Assembly (NCBI RefSeq): GCF_000208865.1
Contig: NC_018396.1
Span: 744,001 to 808,000, forward strand
DNA: 64,000 nucleotides
DNA from: Neospora caninum Liverpool
Taxonomy: Eukaryota; Apicomplexa; Conoidasida; Eucoccidiorida; Sarcocystidae
Direction of reading: 5' to 3'
The notes beneath the pieces were generated by a model, which saw only the letters and a program-made list of their open reading frames with translations, did not search any database and was not told where the DNA came from. Position numbers and translations under genes: made by a program. Shown piece by piece: positions 25,358 to 38,794 of the stretch (position 1 is the first letter of the stretch; every line of letters begins with the position of its first letter).

Positions 25358-26776
25358 TTGTAATACGAAGTAGCGATTGAATAACTTGCTAGACACAGAT
25401 AAGTTCACCGTGTGTCCGTGCGAGTGTACAGATTCGCTCTATCTCCAAAAGTATATATGCTGAACTACTGGGTGCGTTAATGCCAGCAAAGCCATAAACA
25501 AACTCATCTATACACTAAGTACATATCTGTAAACGAAGAGATATATATAGAGAGAAGAAAAGGGTATGTCCGTACGTATGATCTGTTTGCAACGGAGCAC
25601 GTCGTTGCACGTAGCTCAACCGTGTTTCATAGGGCGGGCCCGTCTCTTTGTTCAAAACGAAATCTTTCTTGTGAAGTATTGAACCACATTCGTCGCCGGG
25701 CAAGGACACGTCCAACTAGGGACAGAAAATGACAAAACCGTGCTGACTGAATTCTGACGCGGAACTCACTGCGAAACCACTCGCATTAGAATTTGGGAAC
25801 TCTGACGCCAGGTAGTATGGGCGTTGTATTATCTACTCTTTGGTTCTTTTTCTCGTTTCAATACAACTAAATGACGCGCAAACAGCAGGCCCCCGCCTAC
25901 CACACACATTTATATGCATGAATGTGTCAATCTTTCTCAATATCTTTATATGCACAGACATAGATGCATATATAAATAAATGTATATATGCACCGTATAT
26001 TAAAAAAAGCAAAAAAAAGACGATGGACGAAATAACTACCGAATGAGTGGATGCCTCGGTGCCAAGAGAAATACTAGCCTGCCTGAATGTGCCTGGACCA
26101 CCACTGTTTAGTCATTCAAACACATACGAACATGTATCACCTGCACAGATATCGACATATCCACATGTGCTGATGCATACGGATGCTTCGTATTGTCATA
26201 TGCATTATATCTATACATATTTCCTATGCAGATGTGTATATAGTCAGATTTGGAGATGCAGATATGCTTGTCAAAAACATCCTCATTTCCCTGGGATTGT
26301 ATACGCATAAGCACCCGCCACTGCTCCACTAAAATCATGGGGCTTTACGCCTTTGTTTCGTTCTGCAGAAACCTTGATTCTTCCCTATTTGTCCATGTTT
26401 TTACACGCCTTTAAAACGCAGGAAAACCCTACTTTCTAAAAACCTCTTTTTCTGCTCTCCTGCACTACATGCTTACTCGTCTCGAGCGCACCTGCATATG
26501 CGTGCATATGTTTATTCTTAACGGACACACATACATCATACATCTATTTCAGCATTCGGATCTGCGCAAATTTATCTTCGCGTATCATTCATCGACACAA
26601 AACTGCATACAGTGTGTATGAAAATTCATGTCTAAGCATGTTACCTCCTCTCTGCATTCTCCCTTCGAGTCGCACTACATTCTTTTTATTTCTTTGTCCC
26701 CATTTCTCGTTGCCTTTCCCTTCGTCCCGCCCTGCTGGTCTGCCGCTCTGCCTCTCTATCCTCGTTTCTCTCCGAA
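25358..26776. other. Intergenic spacer
   Basis: Spacer between the small minus-strand gene and the 3' end of transporter B. It contains many CATATGCATATA-type simple-sequence tracts (about 25900-26280) and a pyrimidine-rich stretch near 26640-26770. Open frames are all under 90 codons and not recognisable. No gene seen. Confidence 0.55.
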
Positions 26777-29700
26777 TCATAGAGCTCCGTTGCAGCGAGC
26801 GGGGTAGTCGTCGACACCATGCCACGATTTGATTGTCCACGTGATGGAGAAAACTTGTATCGCAAAGCCTCCAAGAACAATAAACCAGTGGAGCAGCTTC
26901 AACGCGATATGCTTGTCGCCTCTTAGCTTCATGTGTAGAAGGACAGGGAAGATGAAGGAGAGTGGAACGCCGCAAACGCCGCCAATCAAAGCCACCACGT
27001 TGTCCAACTGCTGAAGGCCAGCTGTCGCCAATCCAAGTGTCAAGATGACCTGCGCACCAACGCGAAGCAAGATGCAAAAATACATGAAAATGTATGTATA
27101 TAATATACATGCACACATCTCAACCTCAAGCATACAAATGGAGATGGAGAGACATATTTATACTCATATCTATATATGCGCCGCCACCACATGCATTTGC
27201 GACCGAGGCGACCGTGGGAAAGACGACTACACCACACACATCTATACGCAGTGGACTGCATGTACATGCATGTACACATGTCTGTTTCATTCCTTTCTCG
27301 CGTGCCAAAGGTACGTCTCATCGCCTGCATCCGAAGCTCACCGTGCCTCAGCAAGGATGTTGCTCGCTGACGAAGCTTAAACGCACAAAATGAGAACTTA
27401 CAAGAGAGATGCGGATGGATGGTCCTACTAACCAATTAAGGATACGGTCGGAGACGTTCACGATAGACAGGAGTCGCTGTTCCACAATCGTGCTTGCTGG
27501 GAAAAGCATCAACGGGTAAGTAACCAGGACGGCGAATGCGAAAATCGTCTGAAGAACCCAAAACGCAAAGACAAATACACAGACACCAATCAGACAGATT
27601 GAATCTTCTACGTCACCACCAAAAGTGCGCGACCCCGTCAAAAAACTTTGGGATGTCAAATGCCGAGAAGCCAGTCGGAACGAAGAACCAAAGCGAGCCT
27701 CCCGGCAACCAACAACTGAGAAAGGCGACGTGGGCGAACGGCGCTCGCAACCCGGTTTTTATATCGAAAATACAGAGGGAAGGTGCCAAAGAACACCGAA
27801 ACAACGGACCCCATACAGATAATGCCCCCGGCTTTTGAAGCAGCTGAAACAGCTGCACTTTTGGTGAAACCCTGACGCTCAAGTATCCACAGAGGAACGC
27901 GTCAGGAACAGACGTCAAACTCACCTGAACTGAGAGACCGAGGATGCCTGATGGGAGATTCGAAAGAATCACAACCTCAAGGTTTCTTCCGAAGGCTAAG
28001 TTGCACGTGATGCTGTACACGATGTATGTGGTTACCAGCGCCACCAAGCAAGCGATCAGCAGCTGAAGAAGCAGAGCACATTCATAGGCTTGGGCGCGAG
28101 ACATACAGATAACAGACAAAAACGTGCAAATGCATAAACACACATGGATGTATGTTTCTATCTATGTATACGCACAAAACTTCTCAATCTAATAAATCAT
28201 GGATTAAGTGGAACAATGGAATGACAATCGCAACCGCCATCCGGATGCCGGTCTCACCTTGGAGAAATTATCTTGAACTGCTTTCTTGGATGATTTCCGG
28301 ATGGGCAACACCATTCCTGCGCCTGTGGAGATGGCAGCGAACACAAAAAGCTCTACCGGATGCAGCTACACTTTAAGCAAGATCCTAAAGGTCTGTAACG
28401 GGACCTGGGTGGCGCAAACGCGTCCACAAGGGTTATCGGATCTCAGTTGCATGCGTAAGAAAACAGGGAATCAAAGTACGATTTTTTATTAAATACCTGC
28501 TACAAGAAATACATTCGGTCCTTCATATTCTTCAATCGTCAAGCTGCCCTTGTACAGGCAGAAGCAAACACGCATATGCATACATGATATATATATGCAC
28601 ACATGAGAAAAATTAATATTTTCTGGACTTTAGTGGTAAGTTTCACTTTTTTCAGGCGGAAAGGAACCTCCGCCGTCTTCTTCACAGACAATGGCAATAG
28701 ACACGCTTACAAGGGAACGGCGATCAAGTGACGGCGCATGCGCATGATCTACGTATATGACAAGATTTGCGTTTTTATATGAAAACAGCTAGCCAGATAT
28801 ATACATAGGCAGTCTACATAGATGCAGTGGCCAAGATAAGTAGAAGCGTACGGAGGAATATGCATGATGATACGTATTTCATGCACACAGCTCAAATTAA
28901 GACGCGACGAGCGTGTTGGTCAGTTTGTGCTCTTACCTTCCCATAAGTAGATGCTCGTTCCGAGGACAAGAGGCCAATTGCTTGTATTGACAAGGTCGAC
29001 GTCGGTGATCCCATGGTTGGATCCTACCTCCATCCCGACGCACACCATCAGAAGGGCAACCCCGATTACTGTGCTGAGGTTGCCTACAAGCATTAGCGGC
29101 GCGAGATACTTGATGTGTTTGATTAAACTGAACGGGATGTAGATGATAGCCCCACACCAGATAAGAGATTTGACAGACAAATGGAAGTCCGTAGAACACT
29201 GGGTGGCGCTCCATATCACATCACGGAGGTTGCCTGCGACGACGGCTGCGTTGATGGTGCAGAAGCCCAGTTGAGAAACAAAGACGCAGAACTCGATGGC
29301 CAAGCCTCCCCATGAGCCCAGGGCTAAATCTCCAAGTTCTTCGTAGCTCTCAGCTGTTCCCGGCTCACAGCACTTGATCAATAAGTGCATGCAGTACATA
29401 GCGAGGCCGACGATTCCAACAAGGAGACAGAGAGAAAAAATCAATCCGCCCTTCATAACCGCGTGGGGAAGAAACAGAATCCCTGCGCCCACAAACGATT
29501 TCAAAATCACGACGGCCGTACTCGCCGTCGCAGTCTTCTTCTTCTCATCTAGCACGCTTATGTCTGGAGGAACACGAGAGAAACACACATCCCCCTTGAA
29601 AATGAGGCGCGAATAAACGGCAGTGCCATCGTGAAGTATACATATGCCAACACCTGCTGGAGCGACCGAAGGAAATCGGACACAAAGTAGGTTGACGTAC

Positions 29701-30621
29701 CACAGAAGGCGAAGGGAGCAGCACGCACATACGTAGACTTAACTATACGTGCGTCAAGATATACGTATGTACAGTAGTTTCGTGGTTTCCAATGGGATCG
29801 AACCTCAGCAATAGCAATCAAAGAAACATATCTTGAAAGCTCGTGAACGCCACAACCCAAAATCGTTATGCTTAACCAAATTCAGTGTGACCTGTGGACA
29901 CCCGGTGTCCACAGTGAATCCTCTCTGGATTGTATATTCCATTCAGCAGATAAATAAAATTGTCTAGATGGAAATGGGTTCTGTTGTGCAAAGACATATA
30001 TAAACTGTAGGTGTATAAAGACATCTATCTACCGGACGATAATTTGGGAGGCCATTTCCGCAGACGAAGACGTGCATCTGGAAGCATGTGTACCGTGGAA
30101 TACATGTGGAATTGCGTCCATGAAAGACACAATAAATACGTACTCACAACTCTCTCAGTTAATCTAGATATTGCTGTCTTGCGCAAAGGAACAGCTCTTG
30201 CACATTTTCTGACGAGCGGTCGCAGGCAGAAAAGCAACTGAATTCGGTGGCGATATGATGTGCTCTCTGACTCACTGGTTTCTATGGTTGATCCGTTGAT
30301 ACTGCTCGTATCCCCGTCCTCGGAAAAGATATCATCGGTTCCCCCCGATGTACTGCTGCGTGTTGTGTATCTCGCGTATTTTCCACTGGCACTGCCTCCA
30401 TCATTTTCACCGCAACTTCCTGTCTCCAAGTCGATATCTACGAGTTCCACAACGGTTGTTTCGGGTTCTCGTTCCGCGTTCGAGAAAAACGTCTTCCCTT
30501 GAGAAACCGTCGCGTCTGTTTGGCCGCCTTTCCCCAGGGGAAATGCCATGCTCTTGAGCTCGAATCCTGTGCCTCCAGAAGTGCTCATGTCTGCACCAAC
30601 CCGCTGAGCTGTCGCTTCCAT
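26777..30621 (-). CDS. AAAP amino acid transporter, paralog B
   Basis: Multi-pass amino acid/auxin permease family carrier; substrate and membrane unknown. Exons: 30621-30276, 29563-28937, 28322-28258, 28062-27925, 27548-27402 and 27049-26777; 531 residues. Residues 1-115 form an acidic Ser/Thr/Gly-rich cytosolic tail. The core exon holds ILKSFVGAGILFLPHAVMKGG (first helix with the GxG motif) and ends IYLWEG; exon 3 continues AGMVLPIRKSSKKAVQ, the central motif of the family. Later exons add helices such as TTYIVYSITCNLAFG, FAVLVTYPLMLFPAS and LIGGVCGVPLSFIFPVLLH. About 11 helices are expected. The start was placed at 30621 (GGAGCAATGG) because the frame's earlier start is GTG. Paralog A lies downstream in tandem; B is divergent from IWS1. 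Confidence 0.9.
29892..29914. repeat. 11-bp perfect inverted repeat in intron 1 of transporter B
   Basis: Arms CTGTGGACACC and GGTGTCCACAG are separated by a single base. Flanking TTCA (29881-29884) and TGAA (29915-29918) extend the pairing across a bulge. It would form a strong hairpin in the pre-mRNA or a dyad site for a DNA-binding protein; no function is known. Confidence 0.85.
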
Positions 30622-33600
30622 TGCTCCTCCCGTCACACTCGGAATAACTGGCAGTTAGAAGGCCACCTGCCTTTCCCATGGCAGGCGTTTTGGAACAAAA
30701 GATAGAACCTTACAGACGCGAAAGACGCGGCAGAAGAAAAACTTCAACTGGTTTCCGACTTCCTTCAGAAAACAAAAAGCGAACACCAAGAAAACGAACA
30801 CAGATCGAAACCTGAACCGAATGCCTCTGGTAAACCGAGTGAGTGTCTTGTTTTACGCCTGTGCGGGTTACTGGCGAATGCGGATAAAGAAAGTTTCGTT
30901 CTGAACCATCCACAGAATAGCAACCGGCTCCAATAAATAGACGAGAAGCGCCCCAACATGCAACGCAGACTGATTGTTTTTTCGTCCAACGATGCGACCA
31001 ACCTTTGACTTCTGTGATCTATACGAGCGTCGGAAACGTTTGAAAAGCACAATACAATACGCACAAGAAAAAAAAAACCGTTATAAAAGTCCCGGATTTT
31101 TGAGACGGATTGAGCTCTCTCTCACAGATAAGGGCCACGCGTCTTGAGACACAGAATGAAAAAAATTGCAATATTTTTGAACGAGCAAATGCAGTGATGT
31201 TCGAGCACACAGATCCGCCCGCGAATGCAGCGCACGACCCAGCGGAACAACGGAAGGCCTTGCGACAACTGGGTTACCTGCGGAAAAACCTCATTCCGGC
31301 AAATGCAGAGAATGAAGGAAAAACATCAGGAAACTCAGTGAAATGAGCCTGCTTGCTAGCTCCTTTCCAGGCGGAAGAAAACGAGGAAATCAGAGCGGAA
31401 AAGGCGCGTATCTTTCCACCATTTGCGAAACAGAAGAACGGGACACACACACACACACAACCAATATAGCATATATTTCGTGTTTCACAGAATGAATGTG
31501 CAACAACACATCGAAAAAATGGTTAGAAAAGCGTTTTGCAAATCGCCGTGTCGCAATGTAAGAAAAAAAAAACAAACAGTTTTGTGAGCCCGTTAGTTTC
31601 CTGATGCCAAATTTCGTAAACAGTAAATGAACTTTTTGTCGATCTTTCCCCGAAATTTCGGGATCCACGGGATATGACGATGCGTCAAAGGATCCGTAAA
31701 ACATAAGAGAGATTTGATTTGACAAGGAGACGCGGATAACGTCGTGAGAACCCGCGCGACTGCGAATGCCCCCTTCGGCAGAAAACCCCGCGTAGCCACG
31801 CCCATTTCGGGTAACTGCCCTGCTTCTTTCCGTTTGGGTCGGCCTTGTGCATGAAGGAGAGCTTGTTTCTTTTTCTGCCAGTGGCTGACGGTTTCCGGCT
31901 GAAGAGGCATGTCCGCTGTGCATATGAGACCATATCTGTGCAGACCGTCACTACTGTGCTGTTCTGTAGTTGATGGGAGTGTAAAAAGACTGGTAGTGGA
32001 CAGCCTCTACTCTCGTGTTCATCAGGTTATATTCAGGTGCCTTGGCATCATGCGTGCTAAAAAAGCAGCACCCCATCGAGCTGCAATCATGTCAAGAACG
32101 GAACCGGGGTGTGTGAGACCCAGGGCAGTGCCAAAAAAGTCCACCGTTCATATTCGCCGCGTTTACAGTAGGAAACCGTCGACCTACATCCGGTGTCAAA
32201 ATGCATATCTCGCCTCTGCTCCACTCGAGGCGGAATTCAGAAGCTGCGTATGCTCATCCCCAGCTAGAACGTGCTACTATACACTGTGCGGCTTTCCTGT
32301 GGCAAGCTTACTTAAGCGTTGACGTCGTTGGCAAGGATCAGGAAATTCGCACTCCACATTTCGGCAGCCGTGTTCGCCTTCTTCATTCTAACGGGTCCGG
32401 TGAATGAAGCAGCACACACTGATGGCAGCGAATGCGCAAATCCTTCGTCGGGGGCTCGTGTTAGATAAAAGTGAGCCGTCCTGGGGCTTGCGATGTGGAG
32501 ATCAACACCAACGAAGCCGTGTGCGTCGCTTGTAGTTCGTAGACGCTTCATGGTAAGTTTAGGTTCAGTCCAGTCACACTGTTCTGCGCGCAAGATTCGT
32601 AAAAGACCCATCCCACCTCTTCTTCAAACGAGAGCTCGCGAACTGAAATCTGTATTTAACATTTAACTATAGACATGTAACCAGCTCAAACTCGGGCCTA
32701 CGGGCAACTTAGACTCGGTGTTCCGCTTTCGCCGTCGGCCGACTCTGTCATCTGAACATGAAGCTGAAGCGTTGGCTGAGTGTGGACGCTCTCGTGACTG
32801 CCGTCTCGTGAGGCACCAATGCCCCTTTCTTTACTGTTGAAATGCAGCCCCAAGCAGACAGCGTACAGCGATGTAGTGTGCCGACGTTGTTTGTGAGTAT
32901 ATGAGCCAAAAGGAGACCATGAGCGAATCCATGTGAATTTATGATACCTTACTCCTATACACATATGCGTTTATATGTGGATGGCATCTCTCGTTATTTA
33001 TGTGTATGGAAATGGGTAGATTTTTGTGTTTTGTTCCGCGTCTGGCGGTGCACATTTACTTGGCGCCCCTGGTACCTTGGTAGGTACGTTGATCCAGTTT
33101 CGAGGCGCATACGTGTATGCGGATGAAGACATACAGGCGTTACTGCGTATTGAAAGGGAAATCCGTGCGGTGCTTCACTAAGGAAGGTAGTTTCTATCGT
33201 ACTGGTGTTTCGCTCTCTCGCTATGCACGCGGAGTCAGCTTCTTTCTTGTGAACCACAGCATGCATGCATGCACCGCGACAGACAGATGAATTCCTCGAT
33301 CCTCACTCCTTCTGACAAAGAAGAAACCCCTGCTTTTCTTCCACCGAAAACTCTACTGTCACCTCACCTCTCCCTCGTTGCCGCTGTAGTGGTCCCGCTT
33401 CCCGTCTCTTCAAACGCCCCCTTTTACGTTTCTCGCGCGTTTTCGACTCTCGAGTCACGCCACTCATCAGTCTTTTAAGCCCGTGCAATCGACCGCTCTG
33501 CCGTTGCGAATCGCTTTTACTTCTGTTGGGCGCTGGGGTTCGAAGAACGGGTTTTTTTCGGGTGTCCCTTGAAAGCCTGTGGCTTATAATTCTCAGAGAA

Positions 33601-34131
33601 GTCGCGTGTCTCGGGCGACTCCACCAGAAACGGCGCCTCGCTCATTCCAGAGACAAGAGGCCCGTCGTCTGGAGGCCTCTGTGAACGTGTGTCGCGGCTT
33701 GCTCGCCAAGATCACCTCTCTTTCCGTCTTGAAAGCGCACTAGGAAACTCTCTCATCTGCATCATCGTTGCCGACTCTTTGTCTGCTTTCTGGTGAACGG
33801 GGAAACCATACCTCGGTCGCTCTCGGTGTTTCTGCCAGTTGTCTCTGATGTATACCGCATCTCCATCTATTAATCAATACCTCTGTCTGTATCTGCATTT
33901 CTTACCCTCTATTGATACGCCAAAATACACACCCGCTTGGCTGTGTATCCGCACATACACATAGAGCTGCATCTATGCATGCACTCGCACGTATCTGTGT
34001 CTCCTTTATTTGCCTTGTCGTGACGCTCTTCGCGTGGCATAGACTGCGTGTTTGTCGTCTCTCAGTCTCGGACTTTTTCTGCACGTGGGAGGTTTCGCAT
34101 TTCTGCTGAACATCGCTGGCGTGCCTCGACT
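30622..34131. other. Divergent spacer, transporter B and IWS1 promoters
   Basis: A 3.5 kb region between two divergent starts. It has a (CA)8 run at 31444-31459, a GCAT-repeat block at 33259-33273 containing overlapping TGCATGC cores, and pyrimidine-rich stretches upstream of IWS1. The longest frame is a 177-codon minus frame at 31390-31923 without a recognisable domain. I see no convincing gene. Confidence 0.5.
33259..33273. promoter_or_regulatory. Overlapping TGCATGC cores upstream of IWS1
   Basis: A short GCAT tandem gives two overlapping TGCATGC cores, the ApiAP2-type element also found upstream of eL34. It is about 860 bases upstream of the IWS1 start, so a promoter role is only possible, not shown; it may equally be a simple repeat. 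Confidence 0.25.
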
Positions 34132-36561
34132 ATGGTGGACGCGGGAGACGAGGGTGGAGATTTTCCACGGAGAAGTGAAAACGCGGCGCTGCCCGAAGGC
34201 ATGGGCCCGGACCCTTCGCCAGAGAACGACGGAAACAGCGGCTTGGAGAGCTTAACTGACGAAGAAGGTTTCTTGGCCGACGCGCCGACAGGCGAGGCGA
34301 ACCTGGAGCGGCGAGAAGGGAGAGAGGAAGGCGACGGAGGCGAGGCGAGCAACACACACACCAATGAACTTGCGGGCGGTTACACCCACGAGGAGGGGCT
34401 CTTCGGAGACGAGCAGGAAGTGGAAGGAAGGCTCGAAGGATCGGAGCGCGAGTTGTCCAGGGAAGAAGCCAGGCGACTGAAGAAGGAGAAGAAGAAGAGA
34501 AAGAAGGAGAAGAAGGAGAAGAAGGAGAAGAAGAAAAAGAGAAGGCGCGACCATGAGGGGGATGACGGAGACGCCGAGAGGGAAGATGCGCGTTCCCGAT
34601 TCACAGGAGCACAGAACCCAAGCTACCTCAATGACGATGACGACGAGACACTCGGCGGTTTCATTGAGCGAGATCCTGAAGCAGCCATCCACGAAGCTGA
34701 AGACGAAAGGATTCATGTGCAAGGGGGAATCAACAGCGACGTAAGGACTGCGTCTCCGAGCTGGATTATCTTCTCTTCTTGATTACATTACTTTGTCGAA
34801 TGAATATGCGTACATATTCGCTGTCATTGAGGGTCGCCCTGTAGCACTCTCTGACACCCGTTGCGCATCGCAATGTGCCTATGAAAGGCATTTGTGTAAC
34901 CCGTCGACATATTCGCTTATATTCACACATCTCTTTATATGGAGGTATCCATGCGTAAGTGTGTATCTCGCAACTGCAAATGCAGATGCGTGTACAGAAT
35001 GCGGTCGTCGGCCCTCCAATGCACCCTTTGCCGACTCTCTTTCTGCTCTTGTAGAACGACCGCTCCGATATCGAAGACTATGGAGAGCACGAAGGGACGC
35101 GCCGCCCACTAACTGAGTTTGATAAAACACTCGAGAGAATGCGACAACGAAAAAGACGAAGACAGCCCTTGTCTGACCAGGACTGCCAGGCGTACTGCAA
35201 CACTCTCCTGCAACAAATGTCCGATGCTTCCACACACGGTACGTCGTGGTCTCCCATACAAGTACACATGTACGCATACGTGCCCATTTGTATCTGTGTA
35301 TACATATGATTATATATGTGTGCCTATACGAATATATATATATATATATATATCAGGAGTTTTGATTGCATGGGATGCAGATCGTCATCGTTTCTAGTAC
35401 TGTCTTTCCTTCGTTTGATCCGACGCTGTCTCCCTGTAAAAGCATGCGTGTATACTCTCATGTTTTGTGCGCGGAGAGAGAAGGTTTGCACGTGACATAC
35501 GGGCTCTCCTTTGACGCATGTGAGGCCAATTGCTGACGAGACGTAGGACGGATCATCAATGCCGTCCACGATGTGTGTACCACATCACATCCTATCTATC
35601 TACCTACATATATATATATATATTTACATACGTTATATCCTTACACGTAAACGTATGAGTATGGCAGTACCCAAGCCGCGTCTCTGCTGCCACAGCCTTC
35701 CAGGAAGTCTATTGAGGCTGATTGCTAGCACGTTTGCGGCAACTGTTGCGTTTTTGTTGCGCTCGTCTTTCTGTTCGAACTTCAGACGAAAAGGCGCTTG
35801 AAGAAGGGAAGCCCGCGACGGCGAAGCTTCAAATGCTGGACCGTGTCTGCACAGAGCTTGTGAAAGTAGGAAGACGAGAGCGTTTCGTTTGCTAGGCGCT
35901 GTGGTCTCCAGCGCGGAGGTTGCCTTGCGTAATTCGTCATGCCCCCCCTAGGGCTACAGAGCAATGGCAATGGAGGCGGCTCTTTTCAGACATCTTCGTT
36001 TCGTTTGACTTTCCCGTTTTTTCTGCATGTTCGTTCTCGCCCTCTTCAGTTCACTGACTCCACAAGAACGGGCTAGCTGGCCGTAGACGGTGCCATCCCT
36101 CTTATCCACTGCACCTTTCGTTTCGATTCTGCGGTGCCCAGCTCGAGGCATCTCTGCTTTTTGTCCCTGGTGTGCCTCTGTGGTGTTTTTCTGTCGCCCC
36201 CCCCCTACCACCCTCGCTTTTCTTGAGTTTCGCCGCAAGATTCCGCCTGTGTGGCCCTTTTTGCCTTTCCGCAGCCAAAGTGGAGAAGCTGGTTTTTAAC
36301 GGAGGGCTGCTGCCAGTGCATCGCGACGTGGCTAGCGCCGTTCAAAGACAACACGTTGTCCAACTTCACACTGCGAAACAGGCTTCTTCACGTTCTCATG
36401 AAACTCCCCATCTCCAGTCAAGAGCTCATGAACAACGACCTCGGGAGGGTCCTGGTTCTTCTGTGGCACCATCCCGGTAAGTCGCACCCAAATGCGTTCG
36501 AGGATACCCCCGTTGCTCTCGCTGCGATCATGCCTATATATATACATAGACATGTGTAGGT

Positions 36562-36597
<36 letters not shown>

Positions 36598-38794
36598 GGT
36601 GGGCATACGTGTAGACGTGGACACGTCTGCTTGAAGCCGGGGTGATGGTAACACTGTGTAGGTGTGAGGTTCCCCTGTCACGTGGCGAGTGTATATATAT
36701 ATATATATATTCATTTACATGGAGACCCCTAGGGATTTGGAGGCGCGTCGCCATGTTAGGAGTCTGTGAAGAGCGGGCGGCGGTGGGAAGCGCCTTTCCA
36801 TTCGCGTGTGTTGCTTTGCAGATGAAAGCGACGAAAACCGTGTTCTGATCCGCCAGCTCATTCAGCGATGGATGCGCCCCATGCTGGGTCTCGGCTCCAG
36901 CCACCGTGAATTCCTTCAAGAGCGAGATCGCGCTTTCGAGGCAAACGATGCGGATCTTCAGCAGAAACTGATTGCGGTAAAACAGCTGCCATGCTATCCT
37001 CTTGCACATGCGCACCCGTCTACCACGATACATAGGGCGACTTATATATATATATATATATATATATATTTACGCCGCTTTCTCGGTGTCCCCGATGTAA
37101 CGGTAATCAGAGAGATCGCCCACACTGCTCCTCTTTGGTGGAGCTTCGAGGCAGCTTTTTCGGTCGCGTCTCTGCCAGCACTTCGCCCTGTGCTTCCGCT
37201 GTTCATTTAGCAGACTGGCACACCGGTTGGCATTGAACAGGGGCCGCGTCACGGCCTCACACTGGAGTACTTTCGTGCAGGTGGACACAGACGTATAAAC
37301 ATAACTGCACATGCGTATGCGTGGTTGTACATAACGATCCAACTACTAGGTGCATATAGATAGGGAGGGGTGCCGTTGCCGTGCATATTCGTTCTAATCG
37401 CAGTTTTTGCAGTGTGCATTCGTCTGTTTCTTTTTATGGCGGTGCCTCGGCCAGTTGATACGTAGGAACCAGGGAACGCAGTTCTGCGTCTGTTTCATGT
37501 TTCATGCAGGCGGCGCAGGCGCTGCGGGCAACGCGTCCTCCTGCAGATGGTGGTACGTCAGGATTATTTCCATGTTCATATAGTGGCACAGTGGGTTTGT
37601 TCTCTCCATGTTCAAAGGGCCTAGTGCGACGGCACCAGCAGGAACGGACACTTTGCGTCTGGATATGCCTGTATATGCTTGAAGCAAGGTAGACGTGGAG
37701 AATCGAGGAAAGAAGATACGGGTTCGAGCCTCGGAGGGCATTATGTATCCTTTGAAGAGGAGTCCATGAGGAGAAACAGCGTTACCGTTTTCGTAGCTGC
37801 AGACAAGTCGAGGAAGAGAACAAGTGGTCCTGTTGCCTGGACAGCTGTGCGTAGAAGTGGAGGTGGGCAAGTGCAGCTAAGAGGAGATATTCTCCCTTTT
37901 GCGAGGAGCCATGGCCGTGCTCATTCCCCGTTTTCTCCTGCCTTCAGATCCCGAGGAGGCACGACGGCGCCATGCCCGTATTCCAGTCAACTCGGGCCAC
38001 AACTTCATCGTAAGTGTCACTGCGCGCGACCGGAAGGTTCTCAGGTGTATAGACGCCTCGGTGCAGTTTTTCGGGTGCCTTGACGAGGGCGTGTGACTTT
38101 TGTTGAGTGTGGGAGTTTTGGTTTGCATGCCAAAAACCCTAGCGGCTGTATGCACGCCTGTTGTTTTTGCTTTGCTCCACCCATTTGCTTCGAATTTCAG
38201 ATTCAACCCAAGTCGGATGTTAACAGCAGTGAGCAGCCGCGGAGTCGAGAGGCGGGTAGCTCGCAAAACACGGTAAGTCCCAAGGCGAAGCACCGCCTTT
38301 CCACGTTGCACGGCTTCGGTGAATAACTAAACAGGAAAACGAGTCCTTACACACATACGAATGCATACAGGTAAATAGCATACATACATATTAATTTATG
38401 TAGACATATGCGTGCATGCACCCTGGTACTGGTTGAAAGACACTTCGGAACGCAAATGTGCATAAACTGTATGTCCGAATATGCGTGTTCTGCATCTTCC
38501 CCTGTCTTTGAGCATACTGCGCTTTGAGTCTACCGATGCACATGTCTTGACAGCTCCTCGTATCCGAATGTAAGCATGTAGTCGGGGGTATGTGCCTTAC
38601 GAGGCTGACGGCTGAACTGGAGGCTGCATCTCTTGGCTCGAACTCGTGCCATAAGGCTTACCGCTTTCCTGTTCATCTCGGACTTTCCTGTTTGCTGTTG
38701 TTTTCAGCGGAGTCTTCACCGTTTCATGGATGCAAGATCGGTGCGGAAGCCGACTAAGGCGCAGAAGGTTTCGATTGAAGGGCGAGGCCTGTAG
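34132..38794 (+). CDS. IWS1: Transcription elongation factor IWS1/SPN1
   Basis: Nuclear factor that binds SPT6 and RNA polymerase II and couples elongation with chromatin and RNA processing (family knowledge). Nine exons: 34132-34740, 35055-35238, 35786-35865, 36275-36476, 36822-36976, 37510-37552, 37948-38009, 38201-38272 and 38708-38794; all phases agree and the product is 497 residues. Residues 1-203 are acidic and disordered, with a Lys/Glu tract at about 115-139. The conserved TFIIS-N-like core begins in exon 2 (LTEFDKTLERMRQRK) and runs through FTLRNRLLHVLMKLPIS and DESDENRVLIRQLIQRWMRPMLGL, a family hallmark. The end has ARIPVNSGHNFI, IQPKSDV and KVSIEGRGL, matching the usual C-terminus. 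Exon 6 is only 43 nt. Introns carry several (TA)n runs. Confidence 0.95.
35332..35353. repeat. (AT)n microsatellite
   Basis: Pure AT run in intron 2 of IWS1; a second, shorter TA run lies at about 35608-35623 in the same intron. Confidence 0.85.
36565..36594. repeat. (AT)15 microsatellite
   Basis: About 30 bases of alternating A/T in intron 4 of IWS1; a further TA run lies at 36692-36711 in the same intron. Confidence 0.85.
37043..37069. repeat. (TA)13 microsatellite
   Basis: Pure TA run in intron 5 of IWS1, about 70 bases after the donor. Confidence 0.85.

Noticed and set aside
28322..28352. An upstream extension of exon 3 of transporter B reading ELFVFAAIST.
   Set aside because: Acceptor AG dinucleotides at the same alignment position in A, B and C show that exon 3 starts after this stretch.
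28500..28570. A possible 24-nt microexon in transporter B reading EGPNVFLVAG.
   Set aside because: Direct joining of the core exon to the 65-nt exon gives the family motif WEGAGMVLPIR, and A and C join the same way, so the microexon is a coincidence in the intron.
31390..31923. A 177-codon minus frame upstream of transporter B.
   Set aside because: No recognised domain and no coherent splice partner; it lies in a promoter-sized spacer.
37720..37745. GGGTTCGAGCC resembling a tRNA T-loop (also GGTTCAAATCC near 15619).
   Set aside because: No acceptor, D or anticodon arms can be folded around either; the second lies inside a coding exon.
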